A DNA stretch of 43,944 nucleotides from contig NZ_JAFIFD010000001.1 of NCBI RefSeq assembly GCF_020832205.1, forward strand, positions 1 to 43,944, in the 5' to 3' direction. Below, in pieces: positions 15,680 through 25,197 of this stretch (the first letter of the stretch is position 1; each line of letters begins with the position of its first letter). This DNA is from Exiguobacterium sp. (lineage in GTDB: Bacteria > Bacillota > Bacilli > Exiguobacteriales > Exiguobacteriaceae). Both the position numbers and the translations under genes were made by a program. Under the pieces are notes generated by a model that saw nothing but the letters and a program-made list of their open reading frames with translations, had not been told where the DNA came from and did no database searches.

Positions 15680-16848
15680 AAGGAACGCTCCTTCATTTCA
15701 ATAGGATGTGTTCGGCTTAAACTCTTATGTTTTAAAATCGTGTGGCGGTTTCTCAAGCGATAGGCTTCTCTTAAGCTACTTGCTAAAAGAAGCGATGAGA
15801 CACCGATGTCTTCCGGTTTAATTGGTGCATGGAGCGCCGTAAAAATCGTTTCAAGTTCTTGTTTGCTCGGCATTTGCTGGGCCCATTCTCGTAATGAAGC
15901 CGGTGTCTTTGGCCAATGAAGAATGGTCTGCTTATAGTCGTCAACGAGTTGCATCATGGCGACTGCCACTTTTGTTCCGTGTAGAACGGCAGGTCGTTCA
16001 TTCGCGATGAAGTCCATCTCCCAGTAGTGTGAAAGATGGTGCTCACCTCCTGATGCCGGATGCGAATGTCCAAAAATCAGCATCGCGACGCCGGATAATA
16101 GAAGAGACTCCATCAATTGATCTAACCCCTCTGCTTCACGTCTATAAATAGCAGGTAAAGCATCCACGCAAGAAAGTAACGCTTCTTCCGTAAGTGAAAC
16201 AGCAACAGGACAGAACGGTTCACCGCCATCGAATTCGCCGAAACGCCAATCTAATAATGAGGTGTACTTGCCAAGCATATCGCCGACACCGGCAGCGATT
16301 AATGCCTCAGGTGCTTCTCGAACAATAAGGCTTGGGACGAAGACCGCAACCGGGGAAACGAGCTGATATGTGATTTTCTTCCCTCGTATGATGAGAGGTG
16401 CGCCTTTCGATGTGAATCCATCAACAGATGGCGCTGTCGGTACGGAGATGAATGGCACTTTTGTTTTGGCCGCACAGAAACGGGTGACGTCATGAATCGT
16501 GCCAGCACCTAGCGCAATGAGCACGTCGACGGCTTCTTCTTGGCGAAGTAGTACTTGTACGACTGAACGTTCATCTGCCAAGACGTCACCGCGCTCATCT
16601 GGTTGTAGCGAAACCAAATTTACTTGGATACCGATTCGAGTCATGGCTTCTCGTAGCGGGAGAAACCCGACACGCTCGGTATTGTCATCGGCAACGACGA
16701 GCAGATGCTTCCATCCTTTTTCTTGCACGAACTCAGCTAGGTGCTCCCAAACTTGTTCAGAAGCCACCATACGTTCAATTGTGATGGCGTGATGGGGATT
16801 CCCGCAACCACAGGCTTGTACGTCCTGATTGATTTGTTCGAGATTCAT
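15676..16848 (-). CDS. araM: AraM, sn-glycerol-1-phosphate dehydrogenase
   Basis: NAD(P)H-dependent, metal-dependent dehydrogenase of the iron-containing alcohol dehydrogenase superfamily that reduces dihydroxyacetone phosphate to sn-glycerol 1-phosphate, the backbone stereochemistry of archaeal lipids. The N-terminal half binds the nucleotide (DVLIALGAGTIHDVTRF, FISVPTAPSVDGFTSKGAPL); metal ligands are in GVGDMLGKY, FGHSHPASGGEHHLSHYWEM and the later HGTKVAVAMM. It has 390 residues. The ATG at 16848 overlaps the mutarotase stop by 4 bp and has AGGAG seven bases before it; an upstream ATG would overlap that gene by 43 bp and is rejected. It sits in the ara operon as in B. subtilis, though its link to arabinose is unexplained. 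Confidence 0.9.
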   Translation of the reverse strand: MNLEQINQDVQACGCGNPHHAITIERMVASEQVWEHLAEFVQEKGWKHLLVVADDNTERVGFLPLREAMTRIGIQVNLVSLQPDERGDVLADERSVVQVLLRQEEAVDVLIALGAGTIHDVTRFCAAKTKVPFISVPTAPSVDGFTSKGAPLIIRGKKITYQLVSPVAVFVPSLIVREAPEALIAAGVGDMLGKYTSLLDWRFGEFDGGEPFCPVAVSLTEEALLSCVDALPAIYRREAEGLDQLMESLLLSGVAMLIFGHSHPASGGEHHLSHYWEMDFIANERPAVLHGTKVAVAMMQLVDDYKQTILHWPKTPASLREWAQQMPSKQELETIFTALHAPIKPEDIGVSSLLLASSLREAYRLRNRHTILKHKSLSRTHPIEMKERSL

Positions 16849-17849
16849 CGACTGACTCCTGTCTCGACTCGGTAAGTCGTTTGCCATTTATACGTTTCCC
16901 CTGCACGTAACACGATTGAAGGAAACGCATCTTGATGAACCGCATTCGGGAGATGTTGCGGCTCTAAACAAAGACCGTAGTAAGTTCTTGATGTACCTTC
17001 ACGCAATGGCGTGTGATTGTTTATTTGATTACCTGAATACAAAACGATAGCGGGGGCTGTCGTTGATAACGTCAATTGTCTACGTGTATCCGGATCATAT
17101 AAAATTGCTTCGTTTTTATCTTTGAACACAAATGGATGATCGTACCCATTGACCAACTGATTTTGGGGATGGTGTGAAGATGGACCGTCTGCCAAGACTC
17201 GACCGGATCTAAAGTCAAATGGCGTCCCGTCTACCGCACTCAATTGGCCGGTTGGAATTAAATCGTCTTTTAATTCAGCATATCTATCAGCTGACAGCGT
17301 AAGTTCGTGATTTAAAATATCACGTTCGCCACCACTTAAATTGAAGTACGTATGATTCGTCATATCGCAGACTGTATCTTGATCAGTCGTCGCTTCGTAC
17401 GTAATGCTGACGTCTTGATCAGTTAGTTCAAAAGTTGCCCGCACATGGAGTGTTCCGGCATAGCCGTTCTCCCCATCAGGACTGATATAACGAAGCGTCA
17501 AGCAATCGGGCGTGACTTGATCGACCGTCCAAATACGACAGTGCAAGCCGTCTCCGCCATGGAGATGATGATCGCCTTCGTTAGCAGGAAGAGTATATGT
17601 CTCTCCTCCAAGGTCAAACGTACTATTTTCAATACGACCAGCTACCCGGCCAATCGTTGCTCCTAAATAGTAAGAGTCTTGCACATATTCCTCAACTGAG
17701 TCATAAGACAAGACGATATTTTGCCAACCGTCTTCCTGGATGGAGAGCTCTTGCAGTGTCGCCCCGTAGGTCAACACTTTCAGTCGATACAGGTCGTTCT
17801 GAAGTGTGATCGTTGAATTTTTTATATACTCTTCCGTTTGCCGCTTCAT
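16845..17849 (-). CDS. Aldose 1-epimerase (mutarotase)
   Basis: Cytoplasmic enzyme interconverting alpha and beta anomers of aldoses, here probably L-arabinose released by the hydrolases. Conserved parts: GATLQELSIQEDGWQNIVL, GRVAGRIENSTFDLGG, HHLHGGDGLH, TNHTYFNLSG with the catalytic-type His, NGYDHPFVF with substrate Asp, and CLEPQHLPNAVH with the catalytic Glu. It has 334 residues, typical of GalM-like proteins. The ATG at 17849 has AAGGAG eight bases upstream, and the longer frame is ignored. It lies between the DUF6171 gene and araM. Confidence 0.92.
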   Translation of the reverse strand: MKRQTEEYIKNSTITLQNDLYRLKVLTYGATLQELSIQEDGWQNIVLSYDSVEEYVQDSYYLGATIGRVAGRIENSTFDLGGETYTLPANEGDHHLHGGDGLHCRIWTVDQVTPDCLTLRYISPDGENGYAGTLHVRATFELTDQDVSITYEATTDQDTVCDMTNHTYFNLSGGERDILNHELTLSADRYAELKDDLIPTGQLSAVDGTPFDFRSGRVLADGPSSHHPQNQLVNGYDHPFVFKDKNEAILYDPDTRRQLTLSTTAPAIVLYSGNQINNHTPLREGTSRTYYGLCLEPQHLPNAVHQDAFPSIVLRAGETYKWQTTYRVETGVSR

Positions 17850-17863
17850 TCTATCTACTCCTT

Positions 17864-18109
17864 TTACCAAACGTTCAGCGGGCAATGCTTCGTCGCTAAT
17901 TTTGCTCGATAAGAGACGAAACACCCACATTTCAAACAAGTATCTTTTTGATGAAACTCACATGTTGCACATTGTTGTAGACGTGCTTTATATTCAGCCG
18001 CTGTGACTTGATCCATTAGGTCCGAATCGAGTGCTAAGAGCCAATGCGCGTCCGCATCCGCCTCGTGAGGCGGACAGGTCCGGCATCGTCGCGTCTCGGT
18101 TGGACTCAT
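17864..18109 (-). CDS. Small Cys-rich DUF6171-like protein in the ara operon
   Basis: An 81-residue protein of unknown function that I place in the DUF6171 group from its pattern. Eight cysteines: C9-x2-C12, C47-x2-C50, C58-x2-C61-x-C63 and C76 (KHCP), with nearby histidines. This suggests two small zinc sites or an Fe-S site. The middle (WLLALDSDLMDQVTAAEYKARLQQC) looks helical. There is no signal peptide. The start lies 2 bp from the abfA stop and the stop 15 bp from the next start, so it is embedded in the operon. The ribosome site is weak, suggesting translation coupled to abfA. A regulatory, chaperone or metal-sensing role is only a guess. Confidence 0.75.
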   Translation of the reverse strand: MSPTETRRCRTCPPHEADADAHWLLALDSDLMDQVTAAEYKARLQQCATCEFHQKDTCLKCGCFVSYRAKLATKHCPLNVW

Positions 18110-18110
18110 T

Positions 18111-19634
18111 TTAACGGACCGCGATTGTGATGACGCTCATCGCTGGCACGTCGAAGATGAGCTTTCCGTCTTCCGTGACCGTCACGTCATGGTCCCGTGG
18201 CGTGACGAGGTCAGGCTGTTCGAATGTGTTATGGGCGTTCAAGTGATCTGCCGTCAAAATCCGGGCCGACACGCCAGAGATGGCGCCGATTCCCCGTAAG
18301 TCGATTTCGACCGTATCGCCTTGTTCGTGGTCGAGTTGGCAGAGGCTGATGTGGAGCACACCTTCCGCATTTCGTGAAGCAGTGGCGTTCACGGCCGGAA
18401 TGGCTTCATTTTTGGCCACATAATCGCGTGTATGCGCGGCGAGTTCGACACGTTCGGCGTCTTGGTGGACGCTGTACATCTCAAACACATGATATGTCGG
18501 CGTGAGGATGAATTGGTCTCCTTCTGTCAAAATCATCGCCTGCAACACGTTGACCATTTGAGCGATGTTCGCCATATGAACGCGGTCGTTATGGTTATGG
18601 AAGATGTTGAAGTGGATTGCGGCCACGAGTGCGTCCCGAATCGAGTTTTGCTGATACAAGAAACCTGGGTTCGTCCCTGGCTCCACATCGAACCACGTGC
18701 CCCACTCGTCGACGATCAAGCCGACGCGTTTCTCTGGATCATACTGATCCATGATTTGACCGTGTTTCGTGATCAACTCGTCCATATGAAGGGCACGCTT
18801 CAATGTGATGAACCATTCGTCCTCTGTGAAATCGAGAGCCGACCCTTTGCCCAACCAGAAATCGCCTGGGATCGTGTAGTAATGAAGGCTGAGTCCATCC
18901 ATCATCGTCCCAGCTTCCCGCATCAGTACCTCTGTCCATTTATAGTCATCGATGTTCGCCCCACCGGCGATTTTATAGAGTTTATTGCCGTCATAGTTAC
19001 GGACGTATGTCTGGTAGCGACGATACAGATCTGCATAATATTCTGGGCGCATGTTTCCGCCGCATCCCCAGTTCTCATTTCCGACGCCGAAGTAAGTGAG
19101 TTCCCACGGTTCGGTGCGGCCGTTCTCTTGTCGCCAGTTCGACATCGGTGACTCGCCACCGAACGTCATGTATTCCACCCATTCTGACATCTCTTGCACC
19201 GTCCCGCTTCCGACGTTCCCGCAGATGTACGGTTCACACTCGAGCAGTTCACAGAGGCGCATGAATTCGTGTGTACCGAAGTGGTTGTTTTCGACGACCC
19301 CGCCCCAGTGAGTATTGACCATCCGTTTTCGGTTCTCGTTCGGACCGATCCCGTCCTTCCAATGATACTCGTCGGCAAAACAGCCGCCCGGCCAACGGAG
19401 GACCGGGATGTTCAATTTCTTCAAAGCGGCGAGCACGTCGTTGCGAATACCATCCGTGTTTGGAATCGGTGACTCGGGACCGACCCACAGCCCTTCATAA
19501 ATGCAACGACCTAAATGCTCCGCGAAGTGACCATAAATGTGCTTGCTAATCGTCCCTTTCGACAAGTCGGCATTGACGATGAGTTGTGTCGTTCCTGTCG
19601 CCGTGTGCGTCGGTTTGATGAGTTGGTTGTTCAT
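18111..19634 (-). CDS. abfA: Intracellular alpha-L-arabinofuranosidase, GH51
   Basis: Retaining exo-hydrolase releasing L-arabinose from arabino-oligosaccharides. A (beta/alpha)8 barrel carries the acid/base E187 (FGVGNENWG) and nucleophile E310 (LIVDEWGTW); [19 protein letters not shown] is a family hallmark. A beta-sandwich C-terminal domain ends in [11 protein letters not shown]. The protein has 507 residues and no signal peptide, as in Geobacillus and Bacillus AbfA. The ATG at 19634 is preceded by GGAGGAG; three or more residues upstream in frame have no site. Located between araA and the DUF6171 gene. Confidence 0.96.
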   Translation of the reverse strand: MNNQLIKPTHTATGTTQLIVNADLSKGTISKHIYGHFAEHLGRCIYEGLWVGPESPIPNTDGIRNDVLAALKKLNIPVLRWPGGCFADEYHWKDGIGPNENRKRMVNTHWGGVVENNHFGTHEFMRLCELLECEPYICGNVGSGTVQEMSEWVEYMTFGGESPMSNWRQENGRTEPWELTYFGVGNENWGCGGNMRPEYYADLYRRYQTYVRNYDGNKLYKIAGGANIDDYKWTEVLMREAGTMMDGLSLHYYTIPGDFWLGKGSALDFTEDEWFITLKRALHMDELITKHGQIMDQYDPEKRVGLIVDEWGTWFDVEPGTNPGFLYQQNSIRDALVAAIHFNIFHNHNDRVHMANIAQMVNVLQAMILTEGDQFILTPTYHVFEMYSVHQDAERVELAAHTRDYVAKNEAIPAVNATASRNAEGVLHISLCQLDHEQGDTVEIDLRGIGAISGVSARILTADHLNAHNTFEQPDLVTPRDHDVTVTEDGKLIFDVPAMSVITIAVR

Positions 19635-19652
19635 TGTATCTCCTCCATGAAG

Positions 19653-19674
19653 AAGGGCCAACGAAGTGGCCCTT
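19653..19674 (-). terminator. Hairpin between araA and abfA
   Basis: AAGGGCCA (19653-19660) pairs with TGGCCCTT (19667-19674). No T run follows on the minus strand, so it probably protects or processes the mRNA rather than ending it. Confidence 0.5.
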
Positions 19675-19678
19675 TAGA

Positions 19679-21166
19679 TTATGGTCGATAGTAAAGTTCG
19701 TTCCACCGTAGTTCGTTGTTGAATTGGACAGTCTCCGTCTTGGCGTCAATGACCGCGATTTCAACGTCGAGCAGTTCCGCGAAGTCCCTCAGTTGGTCGG
19801 GCGTCACTTCATACGAATAACAGGTGTGGTGCGCCCCACCGGCTTGAATCCAGTTTTCGACTGCTTGCGCCATCGAAGGTTCTGTTTTCCAAAGAACGCG
19901 TGCGACCGGCAAGTTCGGCATAGCCTCTTCCGGCTGGATGCCTTCGACCGTGTTGACGAGGAGACGGAAGCGATGGCCGAGATCAATGATACTCGCGTTC
20001 AGCGCCTTGCCGCTCTGTCCTTCAAAGACAATCCGGGCCGGCGCTTCCCGGTCGCCGATACCGAGCGGATGGACTTCGATTCTTGGCTTATCGACCGCAA
20101 TCGTCGGACAAATCTCCAACATGTGGGCACCAAGCACCATCTCGTTGCCCGGCTCGAAGTGGTACGTATAATCTTCCATAAACGAAGTCCGTTCGTTGTT
20201 CGCCATAATTTTCATGAGACGGACGAGCGCTGCGGTCTTCCAGTCCCCTTCTCCGGCAAAACCGTAACCTTGCTCCATCAAGCGTTGGACGGCGAGACCT
20301 GGCAACTGCTTCATGCCGTACAAGTCTTCGAACGTCGTCGTGAAAGCGGTATAGCCGCCTGCCTCGAGGAAGGCTTTCATGCCGAGTTCAATCCGGCCTT
20401 GGTAACGAACCGAGTCGAGGAACTCTTCTTCAGCCATTCCGTTGTTCGTCAGCTCGTAACGAGACGCGTACTCGTTCATCAGTGTATCGAGATCCGTATC
20501 TGTTACGGCGTCCATATATGCGACGAGGTCGCCGATCCCATACCCGTCCACCGTCCAACCGAGGCGAATCTGCGCTTCGACTTTATCACCTTCCGTCACG
20601 GCGACGTTGCGCATGTTGTCACCGAAACGAGCCACTTTTAACACTTTGCTTTCGGCCAATGCATGAGCGACTTTCATCCAGCTCGCCATCTTGCCACGTG
20701 TCGTCTCGTCTTCCCAGTGCCCGACGAGCACTTTGCGTTTGACATTCATCCGGCTCGTGATGAAGCCGTGCTCCCGGTCGCCGTGCGCCGATTGATTCAA
20801 GTTCATGAAGTCCATATCGATCGCATCCCACGGGATGTCACGATTGAACTGTGTCCCAAAATGGAGCAACGGTTTTTGCAGGACGCGCATACCACTGATC
20901 CACATCTTCGATGGTGAGAACGTGTGCATCCAGGTGATCACGCCTGCACATGAGTCGTCCGCATTCGCCTGAAGCATCATTTGACGGATTTCGTCTGCGT
21001 TTTTGACGACGCCCTTGAAGACGATCCGGTCGCTGAAGACGTCGGCTGCATCGAGTCCGGCCACCATCTCTTTTGAATGCTCCTCCACTTGTCGAAGCAC
21101 GTCTTCGCCGTAAAGCATTTGGCTCCCTGTCACGAACCAAAATTCATATGTTTTCGCTGTCAACAT
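19679..21166 (-). CDS. araA: L-arabinose isomerase
   Basis: Mn2+-dependent isomerase turning L-arabinose into L-ribulose, the first cytoplasmic step. Recognised from YEFWFVTGSQMLYGEDVLRQVEEHS at the start, GVITWMHTFSPSKMWI, LLHFGTQFNRDIPWDAIDMDFMNLNQSAHGDREHGFI, and the active-site parts TTFEDLYG, GYGFAGEGDWKTAAL, EDYTYHFEPG and GGAHHTCYSY. The length of 495 residues is standard. The start MLTAKTYEF at 21166 follows GGGGGA; the extra 22 upstream residues in frame are not conserved in the family. It follows araD by 34 bp. Confidence 0.98.
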   Translation of the reverse strand: MLTAKTYEFWFVTGSQMLYGEDVLRQVEEHSKEMVAGLDAADVFSDRIVFKGVVKNADEIRQMMLQANADDSCAGVITWMHTFSPSKMWISGMRVLQKPLLHFGTQFNRDIPWDAIDMDFMNLNQSAHGDREHGFITSRMNVKRKVLVGHWEDETTRGKMASWMKVAHALAESKVLKVARFGDNMRNVAVTEGDKVEAQIRLGWTVDGYGIGDLVAYMDAVTDTDLDTLMNEYASRYELTNNGMAEEEFLDSVRYQGRIELGMKAFLEAGGYTAFTTTFEDLYGMKQLPGLAVQRLMEQGYGFAGEGDWKTAALVRLMKIMANNERTSFMEDYTYHFEPGNEMVLGAHMLEICPTIAVDKPRIEVHPLGIGDREAPARIVFEGQSGKALNASIIDLGHRFRLLVNTVEGIQPEEAMPNLPVARVLWKTEPSMAQAVENWIQAGGAHHTCYSYEVTPDQLRDFAELLDVEIAVIDAKTETVQFNNELRWNELYYRP

Positions 21167-21200
21167 CCAAAGTCCCCCTAATGTGAGGGCGAAGTGCCGG

Positions 21201-21899
21201 TCATTTTTGGCCGTAGTACGCGTTCGCCCCATGTTTTCGCAAATAGTGTTTATCTAAGATGCTCTGTTTAATCGGTGTCAGGCCAGGGTTCAAGTTCAAG
21301 GCGTGAAGTCCCATCTTGGCGACTTCCTCGAGGACGACCGCGTTATGGACGGCCTCATTCGCGTCTTTGCCCCAGCAGAAAGGTGCGTGGTTAGCCACGA
21401 GCACACCAGGTACGGCGACCGCTTCGAGCATTAACTCATCGAGCGTCTCTAAAATGACATGTCCCGTCTCAAGCTCATACGCCGTTGCGATTTCTTCGTC
21501 TGTCAATTCTCGAGTGCACGGGATCTCTCCATAAAAGTAATCGGCGTGTGTCGTTCCAAACGCCGGGATCGCCCGCTTCGCCTGGGCCCAGCTCGTCGCC
21601 CATGGCGAATGGGTATGCACGACCCCGCCAATCTCAGGGAGAGACCGATAGAGTGCAAGATGGGTCGGTGTGTCTGATGAGGGACGAAGCTCGCCTTCGA
21701 CGACGTTACCTTCCAAATCGACGACGACCATGTCTTCCACGGTCAATCGTTCGTAAGGGACACCGCTCGGCTTAATGATGACCAAGCCGACGTTACGGTC
21801 GATACCGCTGACGTTGCCCCATGTGAATGTGACCAAGCCGTGTTGCGGGAGAGCCAAGTTCGCTTCGAGCACAGCTTCCTTCAAGCGACGACTTACCAT
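21201..21899 (-). CDS. araD: L-ribulose-5-phosphate 4-epimerase
   Basis: Class II aldolase-fold zinc enzyme that epimerises L-ribulose 5-phosphate to D-xylulose 5-phosphate, feeding the pentose phosphate pathway. Marks: [11 protein letters not shown] and [12 protein letters not shown] (phosphate binding), [13 protein letters not shown], and the zinc histidines in [13 protein letters not shown] and later [10 protein letters not shown]. It has 232 residues. Its ATG at 21899 overlaps the end of araB (GTATGGTAA) and has AAGGAGG seven bases upstream. Confidence 0.97.
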   Translation of the reverse strand: MVSRRLKEAVLEANLALPQHGLVTFTWGNVSGIDRNVGLVIIKPSGVPYERLTVEDMVVVDLEGNVVEGELRPSSDTPTHLALYRSLPEIGGVVHTHSPWATSWAQAKRAIPAFGTTHADYFYGEIPCTRELTDEEIATAYELETGHVILETLDELMLEAVAVPGVLVANHAPFCWGKDANEAVHNAVVLEEVAKMGLHALNLNPGLTPIKQSILDKHYLRKHGANAYYGQK

Positions 21900-23584
21900 A
21901 CCGGTTCCTCCTTCACGCGTGACGCTTCAGCTTTGATTTTTTTCAAGCGTTTCATCACATCGTTTTCACCGCGACCGAAGTAATCGTATAGTTTTGTGTA
22001 TTCGGCGAACAAAGCGTCATACGTCGCAACATTTTCCGGGATCGGCTTGTACGTCTCTTCTTTGACGCGGCCCATCTTCGCTGCAGCTTCCGTGATTGTG
22101 GCGTAACCGCCTCGCTCCGCACCGGCGGCCACCGCTCCGAACATGGCTGACCCGAGGGCAGGCGTTTGCGAGGAGGCCGAAATTTTGATTTCCATGTTCA
22201 AGACGTCCGCATAGATTTGCATCATGAGGGCATTCTTCTCGGCGATCCCGCCAGCTGCATATACTTCATGGACAGGGACTCCGCTGTTACGGAACGCTTC
22301 CACAATCGTCCGCGTCCCGTAAGCTGTCGCTTCAATCAATGCCCGGTAAATGTCTTCTGGTTTCGTGAGCAACGTCGCCCCGAGCAGGACGCCCGTCAAA
22401 TTCGTATCGACGAGTGTCGATCGGTTCCCGTTCCACCAGTCAAGGGCGACGAGACCACTCTCCCCGACTCGTTGCCGGGCTGCTTTCTCCGTCAATAATT
22501 GATGAATACCGATGCCTTTCAAGGCGGCCTCTTCCACGTAATGTCCAGGGACACACATCTCGGTGAACCATTCAAAATGATCCCCGACACACGATTGACC
22601 AGCTTCATAGCCCATCAAACCTGGAATGACGCCGTCTTCGACGACACCGCACATGCCTGGGACAACCTGTTCGCCTTCACCGAGTAGGATGTGGCACGTC
22701 GAGGTGCCCATGACCATCAGCATCTTACCGGGTTCGGCAATCCCGACGGCCGGCACCGCCACGTGGGCGTCGACGTTCGCGACCGCGACGGCCGTACCTG
22801 GAAGGAGCCCAATCCGTGCGGCGAACGCTTCTGTCAGCTCACCTGCCTTGGCTCCGATCGGTGCGATATCACGCGATAACTTCTCTTCGACGACGTTCTC
22901 TAGCCGCGGGTCGAGCGCTTTGAAGAACTCGTTTGACGGGTAACCGTCTTGTTTATGCCAAATGGCTTTATAGCCAGCGGTACAACTGTTCCGAACGACA
23001 TGACCTGTCATCTGGGAGACGACCCAATCCGTCGCTTCTAGAATCTGATCCGCCGCTTCATAAATCGCCGGCGCCTCGTTCAGGATTTGCCACACTTTCG
23101 GGATCATCCATTCCGATGAGATTTTCCCACCGTATCGCTTCAAGAAATCTTCGCCCCGCTCGGCCGCGATGCGGTTCAACTCGTCCGCCTCGTCTTGCGC
23201 AGCATGATGCTTCCAAAGCTTCACATAACTATGTGGATTTTGTTGATGTTCCTCGCGGAAACAGAGCGGGTTCAGTTGTTCGTCAATCGGTAAGATTGTG
23301 CAGGCTGTGAAATCGATGCCGAGCCCCACGACTTGGTCCGGCGTGATCCCCGCTTCTTTCACGACAGCCGGGATCGTAAGTTCTAACACTTCTAAATAGT
23401 CTTGCGGATGTTGGAGCGCCCAGTCATGCTCGAGACGCGTCACCCCGTCCGGTAAATATTCATCCATGACGCCATGTGTGTACGGTTTGACCGCAGTCGC
23501 CACTTCTCGACCTGTCGCTACGTCGACGAGGACCGCACGTCCTGATTGCGTCCCATAGTCGACGCCGATTGTATAGTTGGCCAT
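21893..23584 (-). CDS. araB: Ribulokinase
   Basis: FGGY-family kinase phosphorylating L-ribulose with ATP. The N-terminus carries the actin-fold phosphate loop [47 protein letters not shown] and the C-terminal [24 protein letters not shown] are typical of AraB. It is about 563 residues. Starts at 23584 (MANYTIG) and 23590 (MNMANYT) are both plausible; AGGGTG lies six bases before the first. It leads the nine-gene operon araB-araD-araA-abfA-DUF6171-mutarotase-araM-GH43-GH43, with stop/start overlaps at several joints. Confidence 0.97.
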   Translation of the reverse strand: MANYTIGVDYGTQSGRAVLVDVATGREVATAVKPYTHGVMDEYLPDGVTRLEHDWALQHPQDYLEVLELTIPAVVKEAGITPDQVVGLGIDFTACTILPIDEQLNPLCFREEHQQNPHSYVKLWKHHAAQDEADELNRIAAERGEDFLKRYGGKISSEWMIPKVWQILNEAPAIYEAADQILEATDWVVSQMTGHVVRNSCTAGYKAIWHKQDGYPSNEFFKALDPRLENVVEEKLSRDIAPIGAKAGELTEAFAARIGLLPGTAVAVANVDAHVAVPAVGIAEPGKMLMVMGTSTCHILLGEGEQVVPGMCGVVEDGVIPGLMGYEAGQSCVGDHFEWFTEMCVPGHYVEEAALKGIGIHQLLTEKAARQRVGESGLVALDWWNGNRSTLVDTNLTGVLLGATLLTKPEDIYRALIEATAYGTRTIVEAFRNSGVPVHEVYAAGGIAEKNALMMQIYADVLNMEIKISASSQTPALGSAMFGAVAAGAERGGYATITEAAAKMGRVKEETYKPIPENVATYDALFAEYTKLYDYFGRGENDVMKRLKKIKAEASRVKEEPVW

Positions 23585-23604
23585 ATTCATCACCCTACCT
23601 TCAA

Positions 23605-23620
23605 AAGAATGCGCTTACAT
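23605..23620 (-). promoter_or_regulatory. cre site upstream of araB
   Basis: On the minus strand, ATGTAAGCGCATTCTT matches the cre consensus at 15 of 16 positions. It lies 20 bp upstream of the araB start, a roadblock position for CcpA repression. Confidence 0.65.
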
Positions 23621-23663
23621 ATAGGATGAAAAAAATAAAGTGTGTGGGCACTCCTATCCCTTT

Positions 23664-23677
23664 CATCCGTACAACTA
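23664..23677 (-). promoter_or_regulatory. AraR-like operator upstream of araB, proximal
   Basis: On the minus strand it reads TAGTTGTACGGATG, sharing AGTTGTACG with the box at 23723. B. subtilis AraR binds ATTTGTACGTACAAAT-like sites. Confidence 0.55.
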
Positions 23678-23706
23678 TTCGAATATCGTGCCTGTTTCAT
23701 ACAGAA

Positions 23707-23755
23707 AACAAAAAATACAATCAAGTTGTACGTATAACTTACACCTTGATTGTAT
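23707..23755 (-). terminator. Terminator of the arabinan import operon with an AraR operator in its loop
   Basis: ATACAATCAAG (23715-23725) pairs perfectly with CTTGATTGTAT (23745-23755). On the minus strand the stem is followed by TTTTTTGTTTTC, so it ends transcription arriving from the GH43 gene at 23871. The loop holds most of the AraR-like palindrome. Confidence 0.8.
23723..23740. promoter_or_regulatory. AraR-like operator upstream of araB, distal
   Basis: AAGTTGTACGTATAACTT is an 18-bp near-palindrome with a TGTACGTA core. It lies 59 bp from the proximal site, a spacing allowing cooperative binding. A possible araB promoter (-35 TTGATT, -10 TATGAA, 17-bp spacer) overlaps this region. 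Confidence 0.7.
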
Positions 23756-23855
23756 CAACTATTTTAAATTAATCAACTGTTTTCAACATTTTATTTCAAC
23801 ATTTCCGTAATGTTTCTGAGCAATCTGTGACCATTTCACGAAAATAAACCGAGAG

Positions 23856-23868
23856 AAGTTGTACGTAT
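23856..23868. promoter_or_regulatory. Third AraR-like box beside the GH43 stop codon
   Basis: AAGTTGTACGTAT is identical to the left 13 bases of the box at 23723, 133 bp away, and ends just before the GH43 stop. It could be an auxiliary site for looping. Confidence 0.45.
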
Positions 23869-23870
23869 CT

Positions 23871-25181
23871 TTATAGTTTCTTACCGATGAAGACATGACC
23901 TCGATCAGACAGTCCCGCGAACACGACCGTCTCTCGCCAACGCTCCCAGTCCCAGCCCGGCAACATGTACCAGGTGATTTCTTCTGACCCGTAGAGTTTG
24001 ACGCTCGTATCCGTTAATTTTTCAAAACGGCCTCGTTTGCCGTATTCCGTTACAAACGTCCCATCAGCCATGAGTTGAATCTTACTCGAAGGTAGGACGC
24101 CATGGTTCGTTCGGTCCATATAAATCCACTCCCACTCGCCGATGAGCTCTTCCATCCCGACGGACCGCTCCGCTTCTCCGGCGTATCGTTCCGGAGAGAC
24201 GAGCGGCCACCCCGACTCCGTCCAGATGATCTTTCGGATATGCAGCTCGTGCCAGTGCGGATCTTTCTCACCTCTGACGTGATGGACTAGATAATCCTTG
24301 TCCCCGTCCTGCAAGACGGAGTTATGACCAGGTCCGACCCAGCCCTCATCGTCCCCAAACCGATAACCGCCTAGTATCTTCATGCCGACCTGTTGCGGAT
24401 CGAGCACGAGGTCGGTCATGACGTTCCCGTCAAAATCGACGTATGGTCCAGTAATTGAAGTCGATCGAGCCACACGAATATGATAATCCTTGAAAAGGGA
24501 GTCGTAGGAGACGAACAAGTAATAATGTCGATCCGTCTCGCGATAGACGATGTATGGTCCCTCAATCGCCCCTTCGACACTTTGATGCCGTTTCGCGATC
24601 AACGTTTCTACACTGCCCGGACGTTTCTTGCCGGTTTCCGGGTCGACCGGGAATACATACAGTCCACCGAAAAAACTGCCGTAGACGAGCCAAGGCTCTC
24701 CGTGCGCATCGAACGTAATATTCGGATCAATCGCGTTCGGTCCAGACGTCCCGGCCTCACTCTTCACAACGAGCCCGTGATCCTGCCACGGTCCGGCTAT
24801 CGTTTCCGCGCTGGCGACACCGATATAGGACTGCGTCTGTCCAAACTGTGAAGCTGCATAGTACATGAGATAGCGACCACCCATAAACACGACTTCCGGC
24901 GCCCAAAGCCCCGGCGCCCCGGTCCATTCCACAGCCTCGTGCGGAAGTTCCTTCAACGCCAAACCGACAAACTCCCAATGGATTAAATCCTTCGAGCGGC
25001 GCACTTGAATCCCACCGTTAATGTGATGCCCGTGGGCGGCGTCCGTCGAGAACACGTAATACCAATCCCCGACTTTGATTGAAGCCGGGTCGTGGGCGTT
25101 GTGTGTGCCCCACATCGTTTCGTTCGTCAATCGCTCTAACACATAACGTTCTTCTCGTTTCGGACTGTTCAGCTTTTGCAT
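23871..25181 (-). CDS. GH43 arabinanase with C-terminal domain, cytoplasmic
   Basis: Likely arabinan endo- or exo-1,5-alpha-L-arabinosidase. The N-terminal propeller (about residues 20-330) has the acids in NAHDPASI, NAIDPNIT and GAIEGPYIV; LWAPEVVFMGGRYLMYYAAS and GPGHNSVLQDG are family blocks. About residues 335-436 form a beta-rich C-terminal domain (ELIGEWEWIY...LPGWDWERWRETVVFAGL), as in two-domain endo-arabinanases such as YxiA/Abn2. There is no signal peptide, unlike its upstream neighbour. Its ATG lies 16 bp after that gene's stop, with AGAGGAG upstream. The cytoplasmic placement suggests action on imported oligomers. Confidence 0.85.
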   Translation of the reverse strand: MQKLNSPKREERYVLERLTNETMWGTHNAHDPASIKVGDWYYVFSTDAAHGHHINGGIQVRRSKDLIHWEFVGLALKELPHEAVEWTGAPGLWAPEVVFMGGRYLMYYAASQFGQTQSYIGVASAETIAGPWQDHGLVVKSEAGTSGPNAIDPNITFDAHGEPWLVYGSFFGGLYVFPVDPETGKKRPGSVETLIAKRHQSVEGAIEGPYIVYRETDRHYYLFVSYDSLFKDYHIRVARSTSITGPYVDFDGNVMTDLVLDPQQVGMKILGGYRFGDDEGWVGPGHNSVLQDGDKDYLVHHVRGEKDPHWHELHIRKIIWTESGWPLVSPERYAGEAERSVGMEELIGEWEWIYMDRTNHGVLPSSKIQLMADGTFVTEYGKRGRFEKLTDTSVKLYGSEEITWYMLPGWDWERWRETVVFAGLSDRGHVFIGKKL

Positions 25182-25197
25182 GTTCCCGTTTCTCCTC

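Noticed and set aside
17864-18109. DUF6171 gene as a spurious frame between abfA and the mutarotase
   Set aside because: The regular CxxC pairs, fit into the operon gap and lack of any competing frame make it more likely real.
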